64,000 nucleotides of DNA. Source: Arthrobacter sp. Leaf234. Lineage in GTDB: Bacteria > Actinomycetota > Actinomycetes > Actinomycetales > Micrococcaceae. A program made the translations under genes and the position numbers. Shown here piece after piece: positions 54,037 to 63,373 of this stretch. The stretch spans positions 1 to 64,000 of the forward strand of contig NZ_LMLU01000005.1 in NCBI RefSeq assembly GCF_001422665.1, given 5' to 3'. A model generated the notes under the pieces. It had not been told where the DNA came from. It worked only from the letters and a program-made list of their open reading frames with translations, and made no database searches. Numbering within the stretch: position 1 is the first letter of the stretch; every line of letters begins with the position of its first letter.

Positions 54037-54682
54037 AGCGGTCCAATCTCTTCTCGAGGGCGGACTGGCCGCTGGACAGGACGAGGCAGAACACCCAGTA
54101 GATCGCTGCGGCCTCCATGTAGAGCAGAAGGAACTCCTGCGAGAAGGAGGCGATCTGCTGGGCTTCGCGGAACAGCTCCGTCACGAGGATCAGCGAGGCC
54201 AGGGAGGTGTCCTTGACGAGGCTGATGAACGTGTTGGACAGCGGCGGCACGGAGACCCGCGCGGCCTGCGGCAGGATGATCCGCCGCAGGGTCAGGTTCC
54301 GGGACATCCCGATGGTGTGGCCGGCCTCCCACTGGCCCTTCGGCACCGAGAGGATCGCCGCACGCACGATCTCCGCCGCATAGCCTGCGACGTTCAGCGA
54401 GAAGGCGATGATGGCACTCGGCCAGGGGTTGATCGTCAGGCCGATGGACGGCAGGCCGTAGAAGATCACGAACAGCTGAACCAGCAGCGGCGTGCCACGG
54501 ATGACCGAGACGTAGAAACGGGCGATCGCCGAGAGGACGGGTTGCCCGCTGATCCGCATGAGGGCGACGACGAGGGCCAGGGCCAGCCCGAGCGCGAACG
54601 AGGCGAGGGACAGCGGGATGGTGCCTGTCAGTCCGCCGGAGAGCATGGGCCAGAAGGACGTGCGCAGCAGCTCCCAGTCCAT
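54023..54682 (-). CDS. Polar amino-acid/cystine ABC importer permease
   Basis: 219 residues with about five hydrophobic helices. It has the HisM-family pattern: TIPLSLASFALGLALALVVAL at the first helix, the FYVSVIRGTPLLVQLFVIFYGLP segment and the EAA loop region QWEAGHTIGMSRNLTLRRIILPQAA, which docks on the ATPase. It forms the channel for cystine or polar amino acids. It starts 55 nt after the binding-protein gene. Confidence 0.93.
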   Translation of the reverse strand: MDWELLRTSFWPMLSGGLTGTIPLSLASFALGLALALVVALMRISGQPVLSAIARFYVSVIRGTPLLVQLFVIFYGLPSIGLTINPWPSAIIAFSLNVAGYAAEIVRAAILSVPKGQWEAGHTIGMSRNLTLRRIILPQAARVSVPPLSNTFISLVKDTSLASLILVTELFREAQQIASFSQEFLLLYMEAAAIYWVFCLVLSSGQSALEKRLDRYVAH

Positions 54683-54737
54683 CAGTCAGCCCCTCCGCGT
54701 CGCGCTGACGATCGCCGCCACGGGCCGTGCGCCGGCA

Positions 54738-55559
54738 TCACTCGCTGACGTCGGAGCCGAAGTACTTCTCCGAGATCTCGGCGAGCGTGCCGTCGGCGCG
54801 CAGCTCCTCGAGCGCGGTATCGATCGCGTCCACGAGCTCGGTGCTGCCCTTGCGGACGGCTACGGCGCTCTCCGAGGTCTCCTCGGTGGTGGCCGCGATC
54901 TTGATGTTCTCGTTGCTGTCGGTCTTCTGGTAGTCCAGGTAGGTCAGCTCGTCGTTGATGGTCGCATCCACGCGGCCCTGCTCGAGGAGCGTGATGGACT
55001 GCGCCCAGCCTTCGACGGGCTCCACGTTCGCGCCGCTCTCCTTCGCCAGGTCGTTCCAGTTGCTCGTCAGGGACTGCGCGGTGGTCTTCCCGGCCAGGTC
55101 CTCGAAGGAGGAGATGTCGCCGTTGTCCGCGGTCGTGACGATCACGCCGGCGCTCACCGTGTAGGGCTCGGAGAAGTCGTAGGTCTCCTTGCGCTCGTCC
55201 GTGATGGAGACCTGGTTGGCGATGACGTCGAAGCGACCCGCCTCGAGGCCCGCGAAGATCGCGTCCCACTGGGTCTCCTGGAATTCGGCCTCCACACCCA
55301 TCTTCTCCGCGACGGCGGTGATGACCTCGACGTCGTATCCCGTGAGGTCGCCGCTGCCGCCCTCATGGAAGCTGAAGGGCCGGTAGGTCCCCTCGGTCCC
55401 GACGGTGAGGACGCCGGAGTCCTGGATCTCCTGCAGCGAGGAGGGCGCGGCGGGCTCGCTCGCCCCGCCGTCGGATGCAGGGGTCGACGACGAGCCGCAT
55501 CCTGCGAGGGCGAGGGTGAGCGCTGCAGTGGCGCCGAGGACGGACAGGCGGTTCTTCAT
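54738..55559 (-). CDS. Polar amino-acid/cystine-binding lipoprotein
   Basis: 273 residues from the ATG at 55559. A signal peptide (about 20 residues) ends in the lipobox LALAGCG, so the mature protein is lipid-anchored at Cys. The SBP_bac_3 domain follows: LTVGTEGTYRPFSFH, GYDVEVITAVAEKMG, FDVIANQVSITDERKETYDFSEPY, with ligand-binding residues in these segments. The pattern is near the TcyA/FliY cystine binders, though glutamine or arginine binders look alike. It is first in the importer operon and divergent from the ABC exporter. Confidence 0.92.
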   Translation of the reverse strand: MKNRLSVLGATAALTLALAGCGSSSTPASDGGASEPAAPSSLQEIQDSGVLTVGTEGTYRPFSFHEGGSGDLTGYDVEVITAVAEKMGVEAEFQETQWDAIFAGLEAGRFDVIANQVSITDERKETYDFSEPYTVSAGVIVTTADNGDISSFEDLAGKTTAQSLTSNWNDLAKESGANVEPVEGWAQSITLLEQGRVDATINDELTYLDYQKTDSNENIKIAATTEETSESAVAVRKGSTELVDAIDTALEELRADGTLAEISEKYFGSDVSE

Positions 55560-55777
55560 GGGATTCCTTCGATCTGGTGAGGCGATCACGGCGGTAGGGA
55601 ATGGTGGGGACCGACGAAGGCTTGAACCCTACGTACGTCCGCTCCACCCGGCCGGGACCGGAGTCGAACACTACTGGGGTCAACACCGGGGCACGCACTT
55701 ATTGTTCCGAAGTATTGCGGCGGGGGTCCAGGAACCGTGGACCGGAGCCGGGACTGGCATCCTTGGAAGGAATGGCT

Positions 55778-57685
55778 ATGAGCATGGAAGGCGCGGCCTG
55801 GAGCTCGCTCTACAAGATCTCCACGGCGAAGGACGGCCGGCACGGATTCTCGAAAGAGTCGGTCCGCCGCATCCTGACATTCGCCGTGCCCTACCGCTCG
55901 AAGCTGATCATCTTCATCGTCCTGTCGGTCGCCGGGGCGTTCCTCGCCGTCGCGACGCCGGTGCTCGCCGGGCAGGTGGTGGACGTCATCGTCGCGCAGG
56001 GTGAGGTAGGCACCGTGGTGTGGCTCGCCGTCGTCATCGCGATCGTCGCCGTGGCGGATGCCGCCGTCTCGCTCGTCACCCGCTGGTACTCGTCGCGGAT
56101 CGGGGAGGGCGTCATCCTGGATCTCCGCACAGCCGTGTTCAACCATGTGCAGAAGATGCCGATCGCCTTCTTCACGCGCACCCGCACCGGTGCCCTCGTG
56201 AGCCGCCTGAACAACGACGTGATCGGCGCGCAGCAGGCGTTCAGCGGGACCCTGTCGGGTGTGGTGACGAACCTCGTGGCCCTGATCCTCACGCTCGCGG
56301 TGATGCTGAGCACGTCCTGGCTCGTCACGGTGCTCGCCGTCGTCATGCTGCCCATCTTCCTCGTCCCTGCCCGTCGCATGGGCAGCCGCCTCGCAGCCCT
56401 CCGGCGCGAGGCCGCGGACCACAACTCGGCCATGAGCACGCAGATGACGGAGCGCTTCTCCGCCCCCGGTGCCACGCTGGTGAAGCTGTTCGGCAGGCCG
56501 GACGAGGAGGCCGAGGAGTTCCGCGTCCGCGCGGCCCGCGTGCGGGACATCGGCGTGCGGACCGCGATGCTGCAGTTCGTGTTCTTCACGGCCCTCATGC
56601 TGGTGTCCGCCCTGGCGCTCGCGCTCGTCTACGGTCTGGGCGGCTTCCTGGCCCTCCAGGGGCAGCTCGACACCGGTGAAGTCGTCACGCTCGCGCTCCT
56701 GCTGACGCGCCTCTACGCGCCGCTCACCAGTCTGGCGAACGCCCGCGTGGAGATTATGAGCGCCATCGTCAGCTTCGAGCGCGTGTTCGAGGTCCTCGAC
56801 CTCGAGCCGCTGATCCAGGAGAAGCCCGACGCCATCGGCGTGCCCGCCGGTCCGGTCGCCGTCGAGTTCGATGACGTCCGCTTCGCCTACCCGTCCGCGG
56901 ACAAGGTGTCGCTGGCCTCGCTCGAGGAGGTCTCGACGCTCGATACCCGCGGCGGGGAGGAGGTGCTCCACGGGATCTCCTTCCGTATCGAGCCCGGCCA
57001 GACGGTCGCGCTCGTGGGCACCTCGGGAGCCGGGAAGTCGACCATCGCGCAGCTCCTGTCCCGCCTGTACGACGTTGACAGCGGTGCCGTGCGGCTCGGC
57101 GGCACGGACGTGCGCGACGTGACGTTCGCGTCCATGCGGCACACGCTCGGCATGGTGACGCAGGACGGGCACCTCTTCCACGAGACCATCCTGTCCAACC
57201 TCCGCCTGGCACGCCCCGAGGCCACGGAGGGCGAGGTGTGGGACGCCGTCCGCCGCGCCCGCCTCGAACCGCTCATCCGATCGCTGCCCGACCGGCTGGA
57301 CACGATGGTGGGGGAGCGCGGCTACCGGCTGTCCGGCGGTGAGCGCCAGCGCATGACCATCGCCCGCCTGCTCCTCGCCCATCCGCGCGTCGTCATCCTC
57401 GACGAGGCGACGGCGGCTCTCGACTCGACGTCGGAGGCGGCAGTGCAGGCTGCCCTCAGCGAGGCCCTCGAGGGGCGCACCGCGATGGTGATCGCGCACC
57501 GGCTCTCGACGATCCGCAGTGCGGACCTGATCCTCGTGGTCGAGGACGGCACGATCGTGGAGCGGGGCTCGCACGACGAACTGCTGGCGCAGGGAGGCCG
57601 GTACGAGGAGCTGCACCGGACGCAGTTCGCCGTGCAGAAGAACGTGGCGGCAGAGGAGGAGCCCGAGGCTCTCACCGGCGTCTGA
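55778..57685 (+). CDS. ABC exporter, fused membrane and ATPase domains
   Basis: 635 residues from the ATG at 55778 (spaced 7 nt from GGAAGG; a start two codons upstream is possible). The membrane domain has six helices (about residues 40-330), the ATPase domain about 365-610. Walker A GTSGAGKSTIAQ, Q-loop MVTQDGHLFHETI, signature YRLSGGERQR, Walker B VVILDEATAALD and switch His in VIAHRLSTIR. It lies alone, so probably acts as a homodimer exporting a lipid, drug or peptide. Its promoter lies in the 218-nt divergent gap with the importer operon. Confidence 0.92.
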   Translation: MSMEGAAWSSLYKISTAKDGRHGFSKESVRRILTFAVPYRSKLIIFIVLSVAGAFLAVATPVLAGQVVDVIVAQGEVGTVVWLAVVIAIVAVADAAVSLVTRWYSSRIGEGVILDLRTAVFNHVQKMPIAFFTRTRTGALVSRLNNDVIGAQQAFSGTLSGVVTNLVALILTLAVMLSTSWLVTVLAVVMLPIFLVPARRMGSRLAALRREAADHNSAMSTQMTERFSAPGATLVKLFGRPDEEAEEFRVRAARVRDIGVRTAMLQFVFFTALMLVSALALALVYGLGGFLALQGQLDTGEVVTLALLLTRLYAPLTSLANARVEIMSAIVSFERVFEVLDLEPLIQEKPDAIGVPAGPVAVEFDDVRFAYPSADKVSLASLEEVSTLDTRGGEEVLHGISFRIEPGQTVALVGTSGAGKSTIAQLLSRLYDVDSGAVRLGGTDVRDVTFASMRHTLGMVTQDGHLFHETILSNLRLARPEATEGEVWDAVRRARLEPLIRSLPDRLDTMVGERGYRLSGGERQRMTIARLLLAHPRVVILDEATAALDSTSEAAVQAALSEALEGRTAMVIAHRLSTIRSADLILVVEDGTIVERGSHDELLAQGGRYEELHRTQFAVQKNVAAEEEPEALTGV

Positions 57686-57688
57686 CGG

Positions 57689-58102
57689 TCATCCCCGCAG
57701 TGACAGCAGGGCGGGGACCACGTAGTCGGTGAGCAGCGGGGCGAGGTCGCCCCGGAGTCCCGCTGCACCGAGGTCGAGCCAGTTCAGCTCCTCGATCTCG
57801 GCCGCAGGCCGCGGCTCGCCGGCCAGAGGGCACAGGAAGACCGTGGCGACCAGGCGGGTGTCCGCCTCGTTGGCGGCGGGCCCCGACCAGGTCCCGAGGA
57901 GTGTCAGCTCCTCCGGGCGCACGGTCAGTCCCAGTTCCTCCTGCAGTTCACGGGAGCCCGTCCGGGCGGGCGTCTCGTCCGGCTCGGGCTTCCCGCCCGG
58001 CTGCATGAACACGGACGTCCCACGCTTGCGGACCAGCAGCAGGCGCCCGTGGGCGTCCAGGAGGCAGAGGGCCGTGACCGTGATGACGGGCATGACGTGC
58101 AC
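57689..58102 (-). CDS. NUDIX hydrolase
   Basis: 137 residues. The NUDIX box is exact: GKPEPDETPARTGSRELQEE followed by LGL (Gx5Ex7REUxEExGU). The metal-binding Glu residues are in RELQEELG. N-terminal strand VITVTALCLLDAHGRLLLVRKR is typical of MutT-like enzymes acting on nucleotides or related diphosphates. The start GTG at 58102 is preceded by GAAGGGACCCGCG; an ATG at 58093 is possible. It converges with the ABC exporter, only three bases apart. Confidence 0.9.
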   Translation of the reverse strand: MHVMPVITVTALCLLDAHGRLLLVRKRGTSVFMQPGGKPEPDETPARTGSRELQEELGLTVRPEELTLLGTWSGPAANEADTRLVATVFLCPLAGEPRPAAEIEELNWLDLGAAGLRGDLAPLLTDYVVPALLSLRG

Positions 58103-58159
58103 CGCGGGTCCCTTCGACGCAGAGCGAGGACGGGCAGGGAAGCCCGTCCTCGGTCGTGG

Positions 58160-58236
58160 TGGTGCCCCTGGCCGGAATCGAACCGACGACCTTCCCTTTA
58201 GGAGAGGGACGCTCTATCCTACTGAGCTACAGAGGC
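58160..58236 (-). tRNA. tRNA-Arg (anticodon CCT)
   Basis: Reading the minus strand: acceptor GCCTCTG pairs with CAGGGGC including one U-G pair, D-arm TAGCTCAGTAGG, anticodon stem TCCCT/AGGGA with loop CTCCTAA (anticodon CCT, reads AGG), T-arm GGTTCGATTCC, encoded CCA. I saw no integrase or duplicated 3' end beside it. Confidence 0.95.
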
Positions 58237-58272
58237 GCGGGATCGGTGGAGCACCGATCCGGCGGTCCCAGC

Positions 58273-58896
58273 TTACCCGGTCCGCGCGGTCGTGTCCGCG
58301 CCGGGGACACCCCGCAGCCGCCGCGGCAGGAACACCGCAGCCGCCCCCGCCATGAGGCTGAGGGCCAGCAGGATCCACCGGGACACCGTCAGCACCGAGG
58401 CCAGCGCGACGGCGCCGGGTTCGGGGACGGCCTGGGCCAGCACCGTGTCGATCGCGACGTTCTCCCAGAGGTCGGCCACGGTGAACAGGATCACGGGCGA
58501 CCACAGCAGCCACCGGAGCCACCGCCGCCCGACATTGAGCTGGACGAGCAGGAGCCAGGCGAACGCGAAGATCAGGGGGAAGAGCGTGCCGGCCGTCCTG
58601 TGCAGGTAGCTCAGCTGGCCTCGGGCGTCGTCGTCCATCGCCCCGCGCAGGCGCTCCACGTAGCCCGCGTCGTACCCACCCACGAGCATGTCCGGCATGG
58701 TGAGGCCGTCGGAGAGCTGCGTCATCTGGCCCAGCGTGAGCAGGTGGAGGTACCAGAAGAGGAACAGGGAGGCCACGGCGGCTGCGACGAGGACGAGCGA
58801 GCCGTTGTTCTTCCGGCGGCCGTCGGTCGGGGGAGCCACCGGCACAGGAGTGCCGGTCGCATGCTTGCGTGCTATCTGCGCCCTGGTCTTCGCCAC
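58273..58896 (-). CDS. Multi-pass membrane protein, unknown
   Basis: 207 residues from GTG 58896; the N-terminus is basic (AKTRAQIARKH). Four hydrophobic helices are visible (about residues 33-55, 105-130, 132-155 and 172-195). A loop after the first carries LTLGQMTQLSDGLTMPDM. I do not recognise the family; it is not an MFS or ABC protein. No clear ribosome site, so the exact start is uncertain. Divergent from the alanine symporter gene. Confidence 0.7.
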   Translation of the reverse strand: MAKTRAQIARKHATGTPVPVAPPTDGRRKNNGSLVLVAAAVASLFLFWYLHLLTLGQMTQLSDGLTMPDMLVGGYDAGYVERLRGAMDDDARGQLSYLHRTAGTLFPLIFAFAWLLLVQLNVGRRWLRWLLWSPVILFTVADLWENVAIDTVLAQAVPEPGAVALASVLTVSRWILLALSLMAGAAAVFLPRRLRGVPGADTTARTG

Positions 58897-58995
58897 CGTC
58901 CCAGTATGGGCGACGCCGGAGGAGTTCCACGCCGGGCTGTGAACACCATGTGAACTGCGTTGCGATCGGATGACGTCCCCCCGCCGGCAGCCCGT

Positions 58996-59011
58996 TGTGA
59001 TTGCCTTCACA
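58996..59011 (+). promoter_or_regulatory. CRP/GlxR-type site TGTGA-N6-TCACA
   Basis: TGTGATTGCCTTCACA is an exact match to the cAMP-receptor consensus used by GlxR/CRP in Actinobacteria. It ends 24 nt before the symporter start codon and lies in the divergent gap with the membrane-protein gene. Confidence 0.7.
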
Positions 59012-59035
59012 CCGGAAAAGCGGTTCATTGGTGGG

Positions 59036-60601
59036 ATGCATATTCACACCGCACTCCCCATGGCGACGGTCACCGAGGACGTCGGCTGGCTCGCCGCCAT
59101 CGACGAGGCGATCAACAACGCCTTCGCGAGACCCACCGAGATCTTCTCCAGCATCGTGTTCTTCCCGATCACGATCGGCGACGTCAGCTTCCCCGCCGTC
59201 GTCGCCTGGCTCATCCTTGCCGGGATCATCTTCACGATCTACTTCGGGGTGCCCCAGCTCCGCGGCCTCAAGGTCGGCTACGAAGTCGTGCGTGGGCGTT
59301 ACTCCGCCAAGGACGATCCGGGCGAGGTGCCGCACTTCCAGGCGCTCACCTCGGCCCTCTCCGGAACCGTCGGGCTCGGCAACATCGCCGGTGTCGGTGC
59401 TGCCATGGCCCTCGGTGGCCCGGGCGCCACGTTCTGGATGATCTGCGCCGGGCTGATCGGCATGGCGACCAAGTTCGCCGAGTGCACGCTCGGCGTGAAG
59501 TACCGCGAGGTCCACGAGGACGGCACCGTGAGCGGCGGTCCGTTCAAGTACCTGCCGATCGCCTTCCAGAAGCTCGGCCGCATCCCGGCCAAGATCCTCA
59601 CAGGGATCTTCGCCGTCGCGATCCTCATCTTCGGCATCGCCGGCGGCAACATGTTCCAGGCCAACCAGACCTTCGCCCAGGTGCAGAACGTCACGGGCGG
59701 TGCGGACGGCTTCCTCGGCAGCGCCGGCGCGGCCCTCATCTTCGGACTGGTCCTCGCCTTCTTCGTCGCGATCGTCATCCTCGGCGGCATCAAGTCCATC
59801 GGCGCCACGACGTCGCGCCTGGTGCCCGCGATGGGCGGCATCTACGTCCTCGCCTGCCTCTTCGTGATCATCGCGAACATCGACCAGGTGCCCGGCGCCT
59901 TCGGGGCGATCATCACCGGTGCCTTCAATCCCCAGGGAATCGCTGGAGGCATCCTCGGTGTCCTGATCGTCGGGTTCCAGCGGGCCTCGTTCTCCAACGA
60001 GGCAGGCGTCGGTTCCGCCGCCATCGCCCACTCCGCCGTCAAGACCCGCCGTCCCGTGAGCGAGGGCTTCGTGGCCCTGTTCGAGCCGCTCGTCGACACC
60101 GTGCTCATCTGCACCATGACGGCCCTCGCGATCGTCATCGCCGGTGCGCCGAGCCTGCAGGCGGGCATCGATCAGGTGCAGAGCGGTGGAGACACGCCCG
60201 ACGGCGTCATCCTGACCTCGGACGCCTTCGCCACCGTGCTGCCGTGGTTCCCCATCGTCCTCGCCATCGCCGTCGTCCTCTTCGCCTACTCGACCCTGAT
60301 CACGTGGTCCTACTACGGACTGAAGGCCTGGGAGTTCCTCTTCGGCCGGGGCAAGACGGCGGAGATCACCTACAAGATCGTGTTCCTGTTCTTCACGGTC
60401 GCCGGTTGCGTGCTCACGTTCAGCCAGGTCATCAGCTTCGCCGATGCCGCACTGTTCGTCTGCGCCTTCGTGAACCTGCTCGGCGTCTACTTCCTGCTCC
60501 CCGTGATCAAGCGGGAGATGCGGGAGTACCTCGCGGACCGCAAGAGCGGCAAGCTCCTCATCCTCGGGATCGAGAAGGACGAGCTCCGGGCGGAGAAATA
60601 G
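59036..60601 (+). CDS. Alanine/glycine:cation symporter (AGCS family)
   Basis: 521 residues. About eleven helices. Family features: HFQALTSALSGTVGLGNIAGVGAAM, TFWMICAGLIGMATKFAECTLGVKYRE, GGIKSIGATTSRLVPAMGG, RASFSNEAGVGSAAIAHSA. It takes up alanine or glycine with sodium. The ATG at 59036 has GGTGGG in front; an upstream extension in the same frame runs over the CRP-type site and is rejected. The site suggests carbon-source control. A 13-bp perfect terminator follows the stop. Confidence 0.92.
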   Translation: MHIHTALPMATVTEDVGWLAAIDEAINNAFARPTEIFSSIVFFPITIGDVSFPAVVAWLILAGIIFTIYFGVPQLRGLKVGYEVVRGRYSAKDDPGEVPHFQALTSALSGTVGLGNIAGVGAAMALGGPGATFWMICAGLIGMATKFAECTLGVKYREVHEDGTVSGGPFKYLPIAFQKLGRIPAKILTGIFAVAILIFGIAGGNMFQANQTFAQVQNVTGGADGFLGSAGAALIFGLVLAFFVAIVILGGIKSIGATTSRLVPAMGGIYVLACLFVIIANIDQVPGAFGAIITGAFNPQGIAGGILGVLIVGFQRASFSNEAGVGSAAIAHSAVKTRRPVSEGFVALFEPLVDTVLICTMTALAIVIAGAPSLQAGIDQVQSGGDTPDGVILTSDAFATVLPWFPIVLAIAVVLFAYSTLITWSYYGLKAWEFLFGRGKTAEITYKIVFLFFTVAGCVLTFSQVISFADAALFVCAFVNLLGVYFLLPVIKREMREYLADRKSGKLLILGIEKDELRAEK

Positions 60602-60619
60602 CTCCTCCGCCCGCTGTAC

Positions 60620-60656
60620 GCACCGCCCCCGCAGGGTCTCCCGGCGGGGGCGGTGC
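60620..60656. terminator. Symporter terminator
   Basis: Perfect 13-bp stem GCACCGCCCCCGC and its complement, loop of 11 nt, starting 18 nt past the symporter stop. Confidence 0.8.
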
Positions 60657-60718
60657 CGCGTGCGGGGCCTGCCGGGCCGGGCGGACTGTCGGGGTCACGG
60701 CCTAGACTTGGAGGCACC

Positions 60719-63208
60719 ATGGACATGCTCTTCGATCCCTACGTCTCCCCTCCCACCCCTGCCGAGAAGAAGCGGGCGCGCGAGGCCGCGATGGCCACCG
60801 CGGTGCCGCGTGCGGGGACGGGTCCGGCATCGGGAGACCCTGCCGCGGACCACGTGCCGGCGCGCGCGGGAGTGGACGAGCAGCGCGCGCACGAGCTCCT
60901 GCTGGGCATGAATCCGCAGCAGGAGGAAGCCGTCAAGCACGGCGGCTCACCCCTGCTCATCGTCGCGGGTGCCGGGTCCGGCAAGACCCGCGTGCTGAGC
61001 CACCGGATCGCCTACCTCCTGGCCACGGGCCGTTCGCATCCCGGCCAGATCCTCGCCATCACCTTCACCAACAAGGCCGCGGCGGAGATGCGGGAGCGCA
61101 TCGAGGGGCTCATCGGGGACGTGGCGAAGCGGATGTGGATCTCCACCTTCCACTCCTCCTGCGTCCGCATCCTGCGCCGCGAGGCGGCTTCCGTGGGACT
61201 GAACTCCAACTTCTCCATCTACGACTCCGCGGACACTCTGCGCCTCATCACGCTCGTGGCCAAGGGGCTGGACCTGGACCCGAAGAAGGTTCCGCCCAAA
61301 GCCATCCAGCACAAGATCTCCGCCCTGAAGAACGAACTGGTGGACGAGGAGTCGTTCGCCTCGACGGTGAACCTCGCGGATCCGTTCGAGCAGGCCGTCG
61401 CCGAGGTGTACACGGGATACGCGCAGCGCATGCGCCAGGCCAACGCCATGGACTTCGACGACCTCATCGCCCAGACCGTCTACATGTTCAGGGCCTTCCC
61501 CGGCGTTGCGGACTACTACCGGCGCCGCTTCCGCCACGTCCTCGTGGACGAGTACCAGGACACCAACCACGCGCAGTATGCGCTGGTGCGGGAGATCGTG
61601 GGGGTACCCGGCGAGTCCACCGACGATCCCGCGGAGCTCACCGTGGTGGGCGACTCCGACCAGTCCATCTACGCGTTCCGCGGGGCCGACGTGCGCAACA
61701 TCGTCGAGTTCGAGAACGACTACCCGAGCGCCCGCACGATCCTGCTCGAGCAGAACTACCGCTCCACGCAGAACATCCTCAGTGCGGCGAACGCCGTCAT
61801 CTCGCGCAACCCGAACCGGCCCGAGAAGCGCCTGTGGACCGCCGAGGGCAGCGGCGAGAAGATCGTCGGCTACGTCGGCGAGAACGAGCACGAGGAAGCA
61901 CGCTTCATCGCCGAGGAGATCGACCGCCTCCAGGACGAGGACGACCTGCGCCCCGGTGACGTGGCGGTCTTCTACCGCACCAATGCGCAGTCGCGGTCCA
62001 TCGAGGAGATCCTGCTGCGGGTCGGGCTGCCCTACAAGGTGGTGGGCGGCACCCGCTTCTACGAGCGCAAGGAGATCAAGGACGCGCTCGCGTACCTCCG
62101 CGTCCTCGTCAACCAGGACGACGTCGTCAACCTGCGCCGCGTGCTCAACGAGCCGAAGCGCGGCATCGGCGATCGCGCCGAGTACGCCATCGCCGCCCTC
62201 AGCGAACGGGAGCGGATCAGTTTCATGGAGGCGCTGCGGCGCGCCGACCAGGCCCCCGGCATGGCGACGCGATCGGTCAACGCCGTGACCGGGTTCGTCA
62301 AGCTCATCGACGACCTCGCGGAGGTGGCCGCCGGCTCGGGCGCGTCGGCGGCCCTCGAGGCCGTTCTCGAGCAGACCGGCTACCTCGAGCAGCTGAGGAC
62401 CAGCAACGACCCCCAGGACGAGTCGCGCGTCGAGAACCTCGCGGAGCTCGTCGCGGTGGTGCGGGAGTTCGAACGCGACAACCCGGAGGGCACCCTGGGG
62501 GACTTCCTCGAGCAGGTGTCACTCGTCGCTGACGCGGACCAGATCCCCGACGCCCCCGACGGGTCCGCCGCCGACGTCCAGCGTGCCGTCGAGGAGGCCC
62601 GCCGGCAGGGAGTGGTCACCCTCATGACCCTGCACACCGCGAAGGGGCTCGAGTTCCCCGTGGTCTTCCTGACCGGTATGGAGCAGGGGATCTTCCCGCA
62701 CCAGCGCTCGGCCACCGATCCGAAGGAGCTGGCCGAGGAACGCCGGCTCGCCTACGTGGGCCTCACTCGTGCACGCCAGCGTCTCTACATCACCCGCTCC
62801 GAGGTCCGCAGCATGTGGGGCCAGAGCCAGTACAACCCGGCCAGCCAGTTCGTCGGCGAGATCCCCGAGGAGCTGATCCACTGGAAGCGGGAGGGCGCCG
62901 CGAAGCAGTCGTGGAGTTCGTCCGGCGGGAGCACGAGCGGTCCGCGGTTCAGCGGCTCCTACTGGGGAGCCAGCGGAGGGGGCTTCGCCGGCGGGAGCGT
63001 CGCCCCTGCGAAGGCGATCGGTCGCGTCCAGCCCCAGAAGGAGGTCGTCTCGGTCGCCGTGGGGGACCACGTCAACCACGCGAGCTTCGGCAACGGGACG
63101 GTGCTCGCGGTCGAGGGCGCGGGTGACAAGACGGTCGCGAAGGTGCGCTTCGACGCCGGCGAGAAGAGGCTGCTGCTGCGCTACGCGCCCCTGACGAAGG
63201 TGGCCTGA
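60719..63208 (+). CDS. pcrA: ATP-dependent DNA helicase PcrA/UvrD
   Basis: 829 residues, normal length. Motifs: Q motif LNPQQEEAV-like GMNPQQEEAVKHGG, Walker A AGAGSGKTR (about 95), Ia ITFTNKAAAEMRER, II VDEYQDTN, III DSDQSIYAFRGAD, IV EQNYRST, V TLMTLHTAKGLEF, VI EERRLAYVGLTRARQRLY. The C-terminus has a Tudor-like tail (VNHASFGNGTVLAVEG). A 3'-5' helicase in excision repair and replication restart. GGAGGCACC precedes the ATG; TAGACT 11 nt before the ATG suggests a very short leader. Confidence 0.96.
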   Translation: MDMLFDPYVSPPTPAEKKRAREAAMATAVPRAGTGPASGDPAADHVPARAGVDEQRAHELLLGMNPQQEEAVKHGGSPLLIVAGAGSGKTRVLSHRIAYLLATGRSHPGQILAITFTNKAAAEMRERIEGLIGDVAKRMWISTFHSSCVRILRREAASVGLNSNFSIYDSADTLRLITLVAKGLDLDPKKVPPKAIQHKISALKNELVDEESFASTVNLADPFEQAVAEVYTGYAQRMRQANAMDFDDLIAQTVYMFRAFPGVADYYRRRFRHVLVDEYQDTNHAQYALVREIVGVPGESTDDPAELTVVGDSDQSIYAFRGADVRNIVEFENDYPSARTILLEQNYRSTQNILSAANAVISRNPNRPEKRLWTAEGSGEKIVGYVGENEHEEARFIAEEIDRLQDEDDLRPGDVAVFYRTNAQSRSIEEILLRVGLPYKVVGGTRFYERKEIKDALAYLRVLVNQDDVVNLRRVLNEPKRGIGDRAEYAIAALSERERISFMEALRRADQAPGMATRSVNAVTGFVKLIDDLAEVAAGSGASAALEAVLEQTGYLEQLRTSNDPQDESRVENLAELVAVVREFERDNPEGTLGDFLEQVSLVADADQIPDAPDGSAADVQRAVEEARRQGVVTLMTLHTAKGLEFPVVFLTGMEQGIFPHQRSATDPKELAEERRLAYVGLTRARQRLYITRSEVRSMWGQSQYNPASQFVGEIPEELIHWKREGAAKQSWSSSGGSTSGPRFSGSYWGASGGGFAGGSVAPAKAIGRVQPQKEVVSVAVGDHVNHASFGNGTVLAVEGAGDKTVAKVRFDAGEKRLLLRYAPLTKVA

Positions 63209-63253
63209 TCGCCGGAATCCCGCACTTTTCGGGGATACCAGAACAGGCCCGAA

Positions 63254-63270
63254 TTCTACAAAAGATAGAA
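63254..63270. promoter_or_regulatory. TTCTA-N7-TAGAA inverted repeat upstream of sucC
   Basis: A 5-bp perfect inverted repeat with a 7-bp spacer about 100 nt before the sucC start, inside the most AT-rich stretch between pcrA and sucC. A hairpin CCCTCG-GGT-CGAGGG (63309-63323) lies in the leader. The protein that binds is unknown. Confidence 0.35.
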
Positions 63271-63373
63271 GTGTGGGCTTACTCACTAAACCGATAGTCT
63301 GGAAAAGGCCCTCGGGTCGAGGGGGCTAAAGTTCCCTCTGTAAACCTACTTCGACGTAGAAGGACTCTAGCCC

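Noticed and set aside
55586..57616. A 676-codon open frame opposite the ABC exporter.
   Set aside because: Shadow of a well-supported gene; rich in Arg, His and Asp in the manner of antisense frames.
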